This document shows positions 53,899-62,236 of a stretch of DNA of 64,000 nucleotides, one piece after another (position 1 is the stretch's first letter; each line of letters starts with the position of its first letter). The notes under the pieces are model-generated. The model saw only the letters and a list, made by a program, of their open reading frames with translations, did no database searches and had not been told where the DNA came from. Source of the DNA: Paracoccus pantotrophus (GTDB lineage Bacteria; Pseudomonadota; Alphaproteobacteria; Rhodobacterales; Rhodobacteraceae); NCBI RefSeq assembly GCF_008824185.1, contig NZ_CP044426.1:814501-878500 (forward strand). The letters are read 5' to 3'. A program made the translations under genes and the position numbers.

Positions 53899-53915
53899 TT
53901 CGTCGCAGGGGGGCG

Positions 53916-54407
53916 TCAGCCATGACGCGCCCCTGTGATGTAAGCCACGAAGGACCGCTGGTCGTCCTCGGGCATGCCCTCATGGCAGGCGAGGCAATAT
54001 GCCTTGCGCTCGGCCCGGCTGGCATTCGTCACCCACCAGCGCGCCTCCCGCATGAGGTCGATCAACAAGGACTGCGGCCAGCCGGGGCGCAGCTGGTCCA
54101 GCAGGATTTCGAGGAAGGGAACGCGATCCTCCGGCGCGCAATTCAGCAGCGCCGACACAAGTTCGCTTGCCGCGATCTGCCGTTTCAGGTTATGGTCAAA
54201 CCAGCTCCAAAAGCTTTTCAGATCGGTCCCGGTTGCGCCCGCCAGCGCGCCGGGATTTTCTTTTGCAGCACCGGAAATGCTATTGGAGCCCGCGCCTGTA
54301 AGCTCTTGATCTTCAATAGCGGGGCGGTTTGGATCATTCTGGCTTAGTGGATTGATATTAATGGCTTCCCGGCGTCCTGGCGGGGTCGTCATTCTTCCGA
54401 AGAGCAT
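53916..54407 (-). CDS. Phage-type protein of unknown function upstream of the ATPase
   Basis: A 163-residue frame starting MLFGRMTTPPGRREAIN, with a second Met at 54392 as an alternative start; neither has a convincing ribosome site. It has a helical C-terminal half: SFWSWFDHNLKRQIAASELV, LEILLDQLRPGWPQSLLIDLM and CLACHEGMPEDDQRSFVAYI. No family is recognised. It lies 17 bases before the RepA-like ATPase on the same strand, a pairing common in phage or plasmid modules. An AT-rich inverted repeat spans its start. Confidence 0.55.
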   Translation of the reverse strand: MLFGRMTTPPGRREAININPLSQNDPNRPAIEDQELTGAGSNSISGAAKENPGALAGATGTDLKSFWSWFDHNLKRQIAASELVSALLNCAPEDRVPFLEILLDQLRPGWPQSLLIDLMREARWWVTNASRAERKAYCLACHEGMPEDDQRSFVAYITGARHG

Positions 54408-54418
54408 TTAATATCAAT
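54351..54418. promoter_or_regulatory. AT-rich inverted repeat over the start of the phage-type gene
   Basis: ATTGATATTAA (54351-54361) and TTAATATCAAT (54408-54418) are perfect inverse copies with 46 bases between. One lies within the first codons and one just upstream of the minus-strand gene. This could be a repressor operator pair, but the AT-richness makes chance plausible. Confidence 0.35.
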
Positions 54419-54612
54419 GGATAGCCAAGAATGTCTCGCCCACATTCGAGGTGCAGACCTGCAGTCCGTTGGCGATCGCCCGCCATGGGTGCAGGGCGGC
54501 TGGCCGATATCCGCCGCTCCGCCGGAGCCGAGGTTCTGCTTTCGTCCCCGCTTTGATATGCTCCCGAAAGCTGCATTTTATGAGATGAGTTCTCGCGAGG
54601 CGGATACCGACC

Positions 54613-55878
54613 ATGTCCTTTGCATCTGCAAACGAACGCTACTTCGTCAGCCTGGTCAACCAGGCCCGTCAGGCCCAGGGGCTTCCTGCCTTGTCCATCG
54701 AAAAACGGCTCAACGATTCCTCGGAAGGCCATAGCCGCTGGATGCTTGAGGCGGATGTCTTCTCGCATACCGGCCGGGGCGGCTCGTCCTCGCGCGAGCG
54801 GATGGAGGCGGCGGGCTTCGATCTGGCGGGCAACTGGATGACGGCCGAAAACATCGCCTATGTCACCATCCAGGGCGAGGCCGACCTGCGCGACGAGATC
54901 CGCCAACTGCACCAGAACCTGATGAACAGCCCGGGCCATTACCAGAACATCATGAGCGATGCCGCCTTCATCGGCATCGGGCTGGAGGTCGGCTATCTCA
55001 CCGTGAACGGCCGCGACTACAAGGTGCTGATGGCGACGCAGAACTTTGCCGATACCGACGGACAGGTGCGCGTCGATACCGGCAGCTTCACCCGCGTTGC
55101 CAATCCCGGTGCGGATCTGTCGATGCAGTCGCGCGCCGATTGGCTCTCGACCTTCAACGGCGAGGTTTTCGTCACCCCTGGCCCGGCGCAAAGCACGCCG
55201 CGCAACGACGATTATCGCCTGACGGCGCGCAACGATGTCGCCTCGGCCGGGAATGGCAACGACTGGATGGATGGCAAGGGCGGCAACGACACGCTGAACG
55301 GCGGTCCCGGCAATGACCGGATCATCGGCGGCGAAGGTTTCGATTCCCTGCATGGCGGCCTGGGCAACGACGTGCTGCAAGGCGGCCCCGGCAACGATAC
55401 CCTGGCCGGCGCCGAGGGGAACGACCAGCTGCGCGGCGAGACCGGCAACGACCTGATCTGGGGCGGCATGGGGCAGGATCTCATCTTGGGCGGGGTCGGC
55501 CAGGACACGCTGGACGGCGGTGCAGGCAATGACCGGCTTTGGGGTGAGCCGGGCAACGATCGCCTGGTCGGTGGCGACGGGAATGACACGTTGATCGGGG
55601 GCGCGGGCAACGACGTGCTGATCGGCGGGGCAGGGGCCGATGCCTTCATCTTCCACGACGGCCATGGCGCCGACACGATCAACGGATACCAGCGCGGCAT
55701 CGATCGGCTGCTGATCGACGATGCCAGGCTGGACGCGAACCCGGCTGCCTTCATTCGCGACCACATGCAAAAGACCGCGAATGGCGTGGTCATCGATTTC
55801 GGCGACGGCGACCGGATCGTCATCAACGGCCAGAACCTGACGGTGGCGGGGGTGGCGGACGACATATTCGCGATCTGA
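54613..55878 (+). CDS. CAP-domain protein with RTX calcium-binding repeats
   Basis: A 421-residue protein without signal peptide. Residues 5-150 form a CAP/SCP-like domain: LVNQARQAQGLPAL, GHSRWMLEADVFSHTG (first His), AENIAY (Glu) and NSPGHYQNIMSDAAF (second Glu/His region). Residues 205-340 hold about 14 nonapeptide RTX repeats of the GGxGNDxLx type. The C-terminus has the VIDFGDGDRIVINGQ-type end seen in type I-secreted RTX proteins. It is likely secreted through a type I system in the presence of calcium; no secretion genes are in the window. CAP domains are proposed hydrolases or lipid binders, with activity here unknown. Confidence 0.9.
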   Translation: MSFASANERYFVSLVNQARQAQGLPALSIEKRLNDSSEGHSRWMLEADVFSHTGRGGSSSRERMEAAGFDLAGNWMTAENIAYVTIQGEADLRDEIRQLHQNLMNSPGHYQNIMSDAAFIGIGLEVGYLTVNGRDYKVLMATQNFADTDGQVRVDTGSFTRVANPGADLSMQSRADWLSTFNGEVFVTPGPAQSTPRNDDYRLTARNDVASAGNGNDWMDGKGGNDTLNGGPGNDRIIGGEGFDSLHGGLGNDVLQGGPGNDTLAGAEGNDQLRGETGNDLIWGGMGQDLILGGVGQDTLDGGAGNDRLWGEPGNDRLVGGDGNDTLIGGAGNDVLIGGAGADAFIFHDGHGADTINGYQRGIDRLLIDDARLDANPAAFIRDHMQKTANGVVIDFGDGDRIVINGQNLTVAGVADDIFAI

Positions 55879-55932
55879 CCGCCTTCCTTGGCGGGACCGG
55901 CCGAGGTTCGGGCCGGTCCGGAAAACCGGGGG

Positions 55933-56760
55933 TCAGGCGGCGACCGGCAGCCTGACGGAATCGGCCGCGCTACGCGCGCGCGTGCCGCAAGCCGCCAGCA
56001 GATAATGCTGCAAATAGCTGCCGGCATCGCCGGTCAGGGATCCGCCCAGCCTGGGATTGATCTCGAATATCTTCGGCTTGCCGTCCACTTCGCGAAAGTC
56101 GATGCAGCAGGCACCGTTCGCGAACCCCACGGTATCCAGGATTTCCGTGAACAGATCCCCGTGGCGCGTTCCGTCCCGCCATGCCAGATTCTGGTGGCCG
56201 GTATTGATGCCTTTCACATGCGGCATGTCCGGCATATCGAATATCGCCGTGCGGGAAAAAACGATCCTGCCATCGCGCATCAAAAGATAAGCGGATAGTT
56301 CGACGGTTCCCGGAACATATTCTTGCAGGAATTCCTGGTCCGGATCGTAAACCAATGGTGCATCCTGGCCGATGCAGCAAATACGCGACAGCTTGCCCCA
56401 TTCGTCCTTTCGCCGCTTGACGATGATGGGCTTGCCAAGCGGAAGAGCGGCGGGATCGCCAAACATCGCCGGGATATAATCGCCCAGGCCGGCAGCGGCC
56501 ATGAGCCGGTTGAACGCAAGCTTGTCATGGCAGTTTTCCTGCGCAGCGGAACTGGGGAACAGGGCGTTGAACATGTCGCCCCGGATCCGCCGTTCATCCA
56601 GGAAATCCCGATCCCACAGGGTCAAGGGAACGACGGCGTCATAGCCGGACAGATCGGCATGCCGAAGATCCGCCATCTGGCTTTGGATACCGACGGATTG
56701 CGCGCTGCGCTCCAAAGCGGCCGACCAATCGGCCTTCATTCCAAACAGAACACTCTTCAC
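55933..56760 (-). CDS. Stand-alone ATP-grasp enzyme, substrate unknown
   Basis: A 275-residue protein from the GTG at 56760, chosen because GGAGG lies six bases upstream. ATP-grasp features: the Lys pair in KPIIVKRRKDEWG near residue 135, the acidic DFREVDGKPKIFEINPRLGGS near residue 240 (Asp, Glu and Asn for magnesium), and a ribose-binding region LQEYVPGTVELSAYLL. The N-terminal domain is divergent, with YDAVVPLTLWDRDFLDE. Members join carboxylates to amines, thiols or amino acids. It is next to the CAP-RTX gene (convergent), and no partner enzymes were found. A 16-bp palindrome is located just upstream. Confidence 0.8.
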   Translation of the reverse strand: MKSVLFGMKADWSAALERSAQSVGIQSQMADLRHADLSGYDAVVPLTLWDRDFLDERRIRGDMFNALFPSSAAQENCHDKLAFNRLMAAAGLGDYIPAMFGDPAALPLGKPIIVKRRKDEWGKLSRICCIGQDAPLVYDPDQEFLQEYVPGTVELSAYLLMRDGRIVFSRTAIFDMPDMPHVKGINTGHQNLAWRDGTRHGDLFTEILDTVGFANGACCIDFREVDGKPKIFEINPRLGGSLTGDAGSYLQHYLLAACGTRARSAADSVRLPVAA

Positions 56761-56784
56761 AACAAACCTCCCAGACAATCGATA

Positions 56785-56800
56785 ACGGATTGCAATCCGT
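56785..56800. promoter_or_regulatory. 16-bp perfect palindrome before the ATP-grasp gene
   Basis: ACGGATTGCAATCCGT, 25 bases upstream of the GTG start on the minus strand. Its perfect symmetry suggests a dimeric repressor site. No regulator gene is adjacent. Confidence 0.5.
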
Positions 56801-57213
56801 CAAAGGGACAATCGGAAAACGAACAGACCCAGTGTTGCCCGACAGCTTTCCGCATGAGAAGCTGCCTTTTTGGGCAGCTGTTCCACCGGGCAAGCTTCCA
56901 ATTCGCGCACCGTGCCGGTTATTCTTGCCGGGAATGCGCTGCGCGGCATGGCATTCCAGATCGGGGCGATGACGGGTGACGGCGCTGCCAACCGCGCGGG
57001 CGCCGCGCCGTCCCCTGCATTGTCGCACCATCCGCCCGATTCCCGAAAAGGGTTAGCCGGGGTGCGACAACGATACGCAGGCAGGATATGCCGCGGCTCC
57101 CGGCTCCCGGCTGCCGAAATTCCGTGCCAGATGACGCCGATGCGATCCGGCGTGACGAAACCCTTGCCCCCCGGCCGGGTTGAGACCCGATGAGCATGAA
57201 GGAGGAAAGAGCC
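56801..57213. other. Intergenic region between the ATP-grasp and acidic-protein genes
   Basis: No gene is seen in these 413 bases. A hairpin AGCTGCC-TTTTTGG-GCAGCT lies at about 56860-56880. Near 57095 there is a short tandem CGGCTCCCGGCTCCCGG. The two flanking genes are divergent, so this is the promoter region for both. Confidence 0.4.
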
Positions 57214-57897
57214 ATGCTGAAACGCAGTTTGACGACCGCCCTGGTCGGCGGCAAGGCCCTGGCGCTTGGCGCCATCATGGGCTCCACGGCGCTTGCGCAA
57301 AGCGGCGAAGTGATCGAAGGCGACACGACCGTGATCGAGACGCCCTCGGGCAATACCGCCATCGTGCCGGGTGCAGCGACCGAGCCAAGCACCCCCCTGG
57401 GCGCGGTACTCGAGCCGGGCTACCCGTTGCTGGAACAGCTCGACAATGACGAGGAAATCGCGCGAACGCTGGTCTCGCAGGGGTTCACCGACGTGCATAT
57501 CCTGCGCGAAGGCCCGATCCTGACGATCAATGCGCAGCGCGATGGCCGGCCGACGGAGCTGGTTTACAGCATTGCCAATGGCAGCCTGATCTCGGTGGAC
57601 GGCGTCGAGCTCCGCCCGGCACCGGATGAATCGGGCAAAGGCGGCCCGGCTGCCTCTGAAACGGAAGCTGGCCCCGGCGCCGGTGACGAAACCGGTGCGG
57701 ACGGGGATGGCACGGATGACGGGGCCGAAGGGGATGCGGAGGGCGAAACTCCGGGTTCGGACGGGGCCGACAGCGGCACAGACGGGTCGGGCGAAGGCTC
57801 GGACAGCTCTGATGGCGGGTCCGATGCGGGCTCGGACGGCGGTGAAGGCGACGGCGATGGCGAAGGCGGTGGCGAAGGCGGCGAGGGCAACGGCTGA
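57214..57897 (+). CDS. Secreted protein with PepSY-like region and acidic Gly/Asp/Ser tail
   Basis: A 227-residue protein starting MLKRSLTTALVGGKALAL (signal peptide to about residue 28, ending ALAQ). GGAGGAAAG precedes the ATG at 57214. Residues 60-115 (EIARTLVSQGFTDVHILREG then GRPTELVYSIANGSLISVDG) have the PepSY-type strand pattern. Residues 120-227 are a low-complexity acidic tail of Gly, Asp, Ser and Glu with GSD, GEGxGD repeats. The acidic tail may bind calcium or act as a spacer. Function unknown. It faces the ATP-grasp gene divergently and precedes the ilvC terminator. Confidence 0.7.
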   Translation: MLKRSLTTALVGGKALALGAIMGSTALAQSGEVIEGDTTVIETPSGNTAIVPGAATEPSTPLGAVLEPGYPLLEQLDNDEEIARTLVSQGFTDVHILREGPILTINAQRDGRPTELVYSIANGSLISVDGVELRPAPDESGKGGPAASETEAGPGAGDETGADGDGTDDGAEGDAEGETPGSDGADSGTDGSGEGSDSSDGGSDAGSDGGEGDGDGEGGGEGGEGNG

Positions 57898-58021
57898 TCC
57901 TGCGCATGGGCAAGCCAAGCCCCACCCTGCGGGGCCGAGCCTGGGCCCGGCCCTTGGAACCACCCGCGGGGCTGCCCCCTGATCGCACGCTGCGGCGTGC
58001 AGGCTGCCCCGGGGCTCTGCG

Positions 58022-58053
58022 AAAAAAAAAAGCCCCGCCGAGGCGGGGCTTTT
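58022..58053 (-). terminator. Terminator of ilvC (bidirectional)
   Basis: AAGCCCCGCC-GA-GGCGGGGCTT hairpin followed on the minus strand by a run of about ten T. It also has TTTT on the plus strand, so it may serve the acidic-protein gene too. Confidence 0.92.
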
Positions 58054-58067
58054 CGATGCGGGCGCGC

Positions 58068-59090
58068 TCAGTTGCGCTCCTTGTCCACCATCTTGCCTTT
58101 CGAGATCCAAGGCATCATGCCGCGCAGCCTTTCGCCGACCTTCTCGATCTGATGCTCGTCGTTGATGCGGCGGGTCGCCTTGAAGAAGGGCTGGCCCACG
58201 GCGTTCTCCTGCATGAAGTCGCGCACGAACTTGCCGGTCTGGATGTCGGTCAGCACCGCCTTCATCCGCGCCTTGGTCTCTTCATAGGGCAGCACGCGCG
58301 GGCCCGAGACGTATTCGCCATATTCGGCGGTGTTCGAGATCGAATAGTTCATGTTGGCGATGCCGCCCTCGTAGATCAGGTCCACGATCAGCTTCACCTC
58401 GTGCAGGCATTCGAAATAGGCCATTTCCGGCTCGTAGCCGGCCTCGACCAGGGTCTCGAAGCCCATGCGGATCAGCTCGACCAGGCCGCCGCACAGCACC
58501 GCCTGCTCGCCGAACAGGTCGGTTTCGCATTCCTGGCGGAAATTGGTCTCGATGATGCCCGAGCGGCCGCCGCCGATGGCCGAGCAATAGGACAGCGCCA
58601 GGTCCATGGCCTTGCCGGTGGCATCCTGGTGCACCGCGACCAGGCAGGGCACGCCGCCGCCCTTGGTGTATTCGCCGCGCACGGTGTGGCCCGGCCCCTT
58701 GGGCGCCATCATGATCACGTCCACGCCGGGCTTCGGCTCGATCAGGCCGAAATGCACGTTCAGCCCGTGGGCGAAGGCGATGGCGGCGCCTTCGCGCAGG
58801 TTGTCATGCACGTATTTGCGATAGGTCTCGGCCTGCAATTCGTCGGGCATGGTGAACATGATCAGGTCGGCCCAGGCGGCGGCCTCGGCGATGCCCATGA
58901 CCTTCAGCCCCTCGGCTTCCGCCTTCTTGGCCGAGGCCGAGCCCTCGCGCAGCGCCACCACGACGTTCTTGGCGCCGGAATCGCGCAGGTTCAGCGCATG
59001 GGCATGGCCCTGGCTGCCATAACCCAGCATGGCGATCTTCTTGTCCTTGATCAGGTTCACATCGCAGTCGCGATCATAGTAAACGCGCAT
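58068..59090 (-). CDS. ilvC: Ketol-acid reductoisomerase
   Basis: A 340-residue class I IlvC. NADPH motif GYGSQGHAHALNLRDSG near residue 25, HGLNVHFG, the GGGRSGIIETNF motif near residue 190, and metal-binding Asp/Glu in DLFGEQAVLCGG near residue 205. It converts acetolactate to dihydroxyisovalerate for valine and leucine synthesis. Start at 59090 (MRVYYDRDCDV). A divergent pair of Lrp-type regulators begins 128 bases upstream. Confidence 0.97.
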   Translation of the reverse strand: MRVYYDRDCDVNLIKDKKIAMLGYGSQGHAHALNLRDSGAKNVVVALREGSASAKKAEAEGLKVMGIAEAAAWADLIMFTMPDELQAETYRKYVHDNLREGAAIAFAHGLNVHFGLIEPKPGVDVIMMAPKGPGHTVRGEYTKGGGVPCLVAVHQDATGKAMDLALSYCSAIGGGRSGIIETNFRQECETDLFGEQAVLCGGLVELIRMGFETLVEAGYEPEMAYFECLHEVKLIVDLIYEGGIANMNYSISNTAEYGEYVSGPRVLPYEETKARMKAVLTDIQTGKFVRDFMQENAVGQPFFKATRRINDEHQIEKVGERLRGMMPWISKGKMVDKERN

Positions 59091-59151
59091 CGGAAACTCC
59101 CTCCATTTCGCTGAGGGGTTTGTAACAGGCGATTTCCCGGAGATGTGTGCA

Positions 59152-59214
59152 TTTTTCACGTTCAATGCGACTATATCGTTATGATAATGTGCAGTTCACG
59201 ATAAAAGTGAAAAA
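59152..59214. promoter_or_regulatory. Inverted repeat in the ilvC/lrp intergenic region
   Basis: TTTTTCAC (59152-59159) and GTGAAAAA (59207-59214) are inverse copies 47 bases apart around an AT-rich segment, with a second TTCACG at 59195. AT-rich, loosely symmetric sites are typical of Lrp/AsnC proteins, and the divergent regulator genes lie next to it. Confidence 0.5.
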
Positions 59215-59217
59215 ATC

Positions 59218-59673
59218 ATGCTCGACGCCACCGATCGCCGCATCCTGCGCCAGCTTCTGGCCGATCCCGAGATCCCGAACGCCCAGCTGGCCGAGCGGGC
59301 AGGGGTCACGCCCGCAAGCCTCTGGCGCCGGCTGGAACGCATGCGCCAGGCCGGGGTGATCCGCGCCACCCTGACCCGCATCGACTGGCGCAGGCTCGGC
59401 TACGAGGTGCAGGTCAGCCTGCGCTTTACCCTCGACAAGACCCATCCCCGCGCCTTCGACGAATTCATCGCCGCAGCCCGACGCGTGCCCGAAGTGACCG
59501 AGATCCAGACCTTCCTGGGCTCGGTGGACCTGCGGCTGTCGGTGATCGCCCGCGACATGGCGCATTGGCAGCAGCTTTACCGGGAAAGCATCCTGACCCT
59601 GCCGCATGTGGCCGACAGCGATGCGCTGATGCTGGTCTCGACCATCAAGGATGTGCAGGAGCTGCCGCTGTGA
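59218..59673 (+). CDS. Lrp/AsnC family regulator, first of a pair
   Basis: A 151-residue protein. MLDATDRRILRQLLADPEIP and QLAERAGVTPASLWRRLERM form the winged helix (residues 1-55). The RAM effector domain follows, with EVQVSLRFTLDKTHPRAF and LPHVADSDALMLVSTIKD near the end. It stands divergent to ilvC and its stop overlaps the GTG of the next regulator. Its likely effector is an amino acid. Confidence 0.92.
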   Translation: MLDATDRRILRQLLADPEIPNAQLAERAGVTPASLWRRLERMRQAGVIRATLTRIDWRRLGYEVQVSLRFTLDKTHPRAFDEFIAAARRVPEVTEIQTFLGSVDLRLSVIARDMAHWQQLYRESILTLPHVADSDALMLVSTIKDVQELPL

Positions 59674-60128
59674 GCTTTCAGCCAGACGCCACCGACCTTG
59701 CGATCCTGCGGTTGCTGGCCGAGGATGCGACGCGCGGCGCGGCCGAGATCGGCCGGGCCCTTGGCCTGACCCAGCCCGCGGCCTGGCGGCGTATCCGGCG
59801 GCTGACCGAGGCCGGGGTGATCGCCGGGCGCCGGGTGGTGGTGGACGAGGCCGCTCTGGGCTTCGGCGTCACCGTGTTCCTGGGCATTCGCCTGGCGGTC
59901 AAGGGCCGGGTCAGCCTGGAGGATTTCGAACGTGCGGTGACGGCGATCCCCGAGGTGCAGGTGGTGCAGCATGTGCTGGGCCAGTTCGACTACCGGCTGC
60001 GCATCCATGCCCGCGACATCGCCGATTTTGAGCGCATCCTGCGCCGCCGCATCATGACCCTGCCCGGCGTGGGCCAGGTCGAGGCCAATGTCATGCTTTC
60101 CGAAGAGCGCCGGCCGGGGCCGCTTTAG
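59670..60128 (+). CDS. Lrp/AsnC family regulator, second of a pair
   Basis: A 152-residue protein from the GTG at 59670 that overlaps the preceding stop (GTGA). TDLAILRLLAEDATRGAAEI and LGLTQPAAWRRIRRLTEAG form the helix-turn-helix, then the RAM domain FGVTVFLGIRLAVKG and FERILRRRIMTLPGVGQVEA. The two genes are probably co-translated and may form a heteromer. Confidence 0.9.
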   Translation: MSFQPDATDLAILRLLAEDATRGAAEIGRALGLTQPAAWRRIRRLTEAGVIAGRRVVVDEAALGFGVTVFLGIRLAVKGRVSLEDFERAVTAIPEVQVVQHVLGQFDYRLRIHARDIADFERILRRRIMTLPGVGQVEANVMLSEERRPGPL

Positions 60129-60341
60129 CCCGGCGGCCCCGGCCGGCGCATCCGGAAAGGCCGGCTGTGCCACAGCAATGCGTCCGGGGGGCTCGTGCCG
60201 CATTCGCTGGTGCGGGCCGCGCAATTGGCCCAGTTCGCCGGGCCGGGTCCGAAAGCCAAGGGCGCCTGGTCCTGCTGGACTAGAGCGCCCTTGTCAGCTT
60301 GACGGCCCCTCCCGGCCGGCAGGCCGGTGCCGGCGCCGCCG

Positions 60342-62042
60342 TCAGGGGCCGATGACCCGGCAGCTTTGCTGCCGCGCGGCGATCCGGCCGCAGGCGAGTT
60401 CGGCGGTTTCCCGGTTCATCCCGACGAAATTCGCCTCAAAGCCCCGCTTGGTCGTGGCCACGCGGCTCAGCGCGCTGCCCAGGGCGCCGCTTTCCTGAAG
60501 CGCGGTTTTCAGCAGCATTTGTTCGGCCTCGTATTGCGACCGGAACAGTCCCAGCGAGACGCCCCATCCCTTGCCGCCCGCATCCGATCCGCGGGCCACG
60601 ATCTCGGTCGGCTCCGGCGCGGCATCCTCCTGAGGCTCAAGCGAGGCGAGGATGATCGTCTCGGACCGCTGGGTCGGCGCGGGCGAGGCCAGCAGCGCCA
60701 TGCTTTCCGGCTGCGGTTGGGTCGCCTGCACGAACAGCGAGGGCGAGCCCGCCGCCGGCGCGGAAAGCCCGGCCGAACGGTCGTCGCGCGGCGCCGGGGC
60801 AGGGCGGACGGCATTCACCGGCACGGCCGCGGGTTCCGAGGCATCGCCTTCTTCCGGCCGGGCCTCGGGCCGGGCGGCGCGGGCCAGCAGTTCGGGATCG
60901 GCCGCGACATTGGCGAACTGGCCGGTGCCGGGCTTGCGCGCCGGCCGGGCGCTGGCGGCCAGGGTGCTGCCGCTGCGGGCGGGGGCTGGCGCAGCCGCCT
61001 GGGCGCGCGAGACCGCGGCCGAGATCGCCGCCGGCGTCACCACCGCCACGGTCGAGGCGCGGGCCACCGGGCGGTCCGAGCTGGACAGCCGCACGTTCGC
61101 CGCCTGTTGCGGCTCGGTGCGCGCGACCTGCACGGTGCGGCGCACCTTCTTCTCGGCCACCAGCTGCGGCGGGGCGGGCTTCACCTCTCGCACACGGGTG
61201 GGGGCCTTTCCGAAGCCGGCATCGAGCAGTTGGGCCATGACCTGGTTGCGATGCGCGGTCGAGGTGCCGCCCAGCACGGTTGCGACGATCCGCTTGGAGC
61301 CCCGCTTGGCCGAGGCGGTCAGGTTGAACCCCGCCGCCCGCGTATAGCCGGTCTTGATGCCGTCCGCGCCCTCGTAGCTGTCGAGGAAACGCTTGTTGGT
61401 GCTGGCGACGGTGGCGATCCCCGCATCGGCCGAGCGGCGCGAGAAGATCGAGTAATATTGCGGGAAATCGTAGAACAGCCGGCGCCCGAGGACCGTCATG
61501 TCGCGCGCCGTGGAATAATGCCCCTCGGCCGTTAGGCCGTTGGCGTTGCGGAAATGCGTGTTGCGCATGCCCAGGGCGCGCGCCATCTGGGTCATCTGCG
61601 CGGCGAATTTCGCCTCGGACCCCGCCAGCCCCTCGCCGATCACCGTGGCCGCGTCATTGGCGGATTTCACCGCCGCCGCGCGGATCAGGTAGCGCAGCTC
61701 GATCCGCTGGCCCGGCTTCAGCCCCAGCCGCGAGGGCGGCTGCGCGGCCGCATGGCTGGACACCAGGAACTTGCTGTCCAGCCGGACCTGTCCGCGCTCG
61801 ACGGCGCTGAAGGCCATGTAAAGCGTCATCATCTTGGTCAGCGAGGCCGGATGAAGCCGCGTATCCGCGTTCTGCGCATAGATTTCCTGCCCGGTGCGCG
61901 CATCCATGACGAAGGCCGCGAAGGGGGCGGCGGCCACCGCCATGGGCAATGCCCAGGCGAATAGGATCATCAGTCCCAAACGGACTTTTCTGGTGATTCT
62001 GCTCACTGTCCCGGTCTCTTCTGCCTCTGAGGGTCCGTTCAT
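60342..62042 (-). CDS. D-alanyl-D-alanine carboxypeptidase (DacA-like) with SPOR domain
   Basis: A 566-residue protein. Signal peptide near the start (a GTG at 62006 is an alternative start giving a compact signal peptide). The PBP5-type active site is intact: SLTK in HPASLTKMMTLY near residue 67, SAN in KSANDAATVIGEG near residue 128, and KTG in DGIKTGYTRAAGF near residue 233. A long Ala/Pro/Arg-rich linker follows (residues 290-480), then a C-terminal SPOR-like domain (WGVSLGLFRSQYEAEQML) that binds denuded glycan strands at the septum. It trims peptidoglycan stem peptides. Confidence 0.92.
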   Translation of the reverse strand: MNGPSEAEETGTVSRITRKVRLGLMILFAWALPMAVAAAPFAAFVMDARTGQEIYAQNADTRLHPASLTKMMTLYMAFSAVERGQVRLDSKFLVSSHAAAQPPSRLGLKPGQRIELRYLIRAAAVKSANDAATVIGEGLAGSEAKFAAQMTQMARALGMRNTHFRNANGLTAEGHYSTARDMTVLGRRLFYDFPQYYSIFSRRSADAGIATVASTNKRFLDSYEGADGIKTGYTRAAGFNLTASAKRGSKRIVATVLGGTSTAHRNQVMAQLLDAGFGKAPTRVREVKPAPPQLVAEKKVRRTVQVARTEPQQAANVRLSSSDRPVARASTVAVVTPAAISAAVSRAQAAAPAPARSGSTLAASARPARKPGTGQFANVAADPELLARAARPEARPEEGDASEPAAVPVNAVRPAPAPRDDRSAGLSAPAAGSPSLFVQATQPQPESMALLASPAPTQRSETIILASLEPQEDAAPEPTEIVARGSDAGGKGWGVSLGLFRSQYEAEQMLLKTALQESGALGSALSRVATTKRGFEANFVGMNRETAELACGRIAARQQSCRVIGP

Positions 62043-62236
62043 TATGCGGGCCCTTCATTAATGAAATGACAATAACACGCATTCCCGTGTTCGGAAACCG
62101 CAAGTTTGTGCCCTTGCCGCGCAATCTGCCGCAGGTTGCCGGCGCTTTCGCCTCTGCCGCGGGGGCGGGGCTTATCAAGCGCGGGGAAAGGCTCTATATT
62201 CGGTCCCAGAACCGTCCATATCCTGATACGAGCGTC

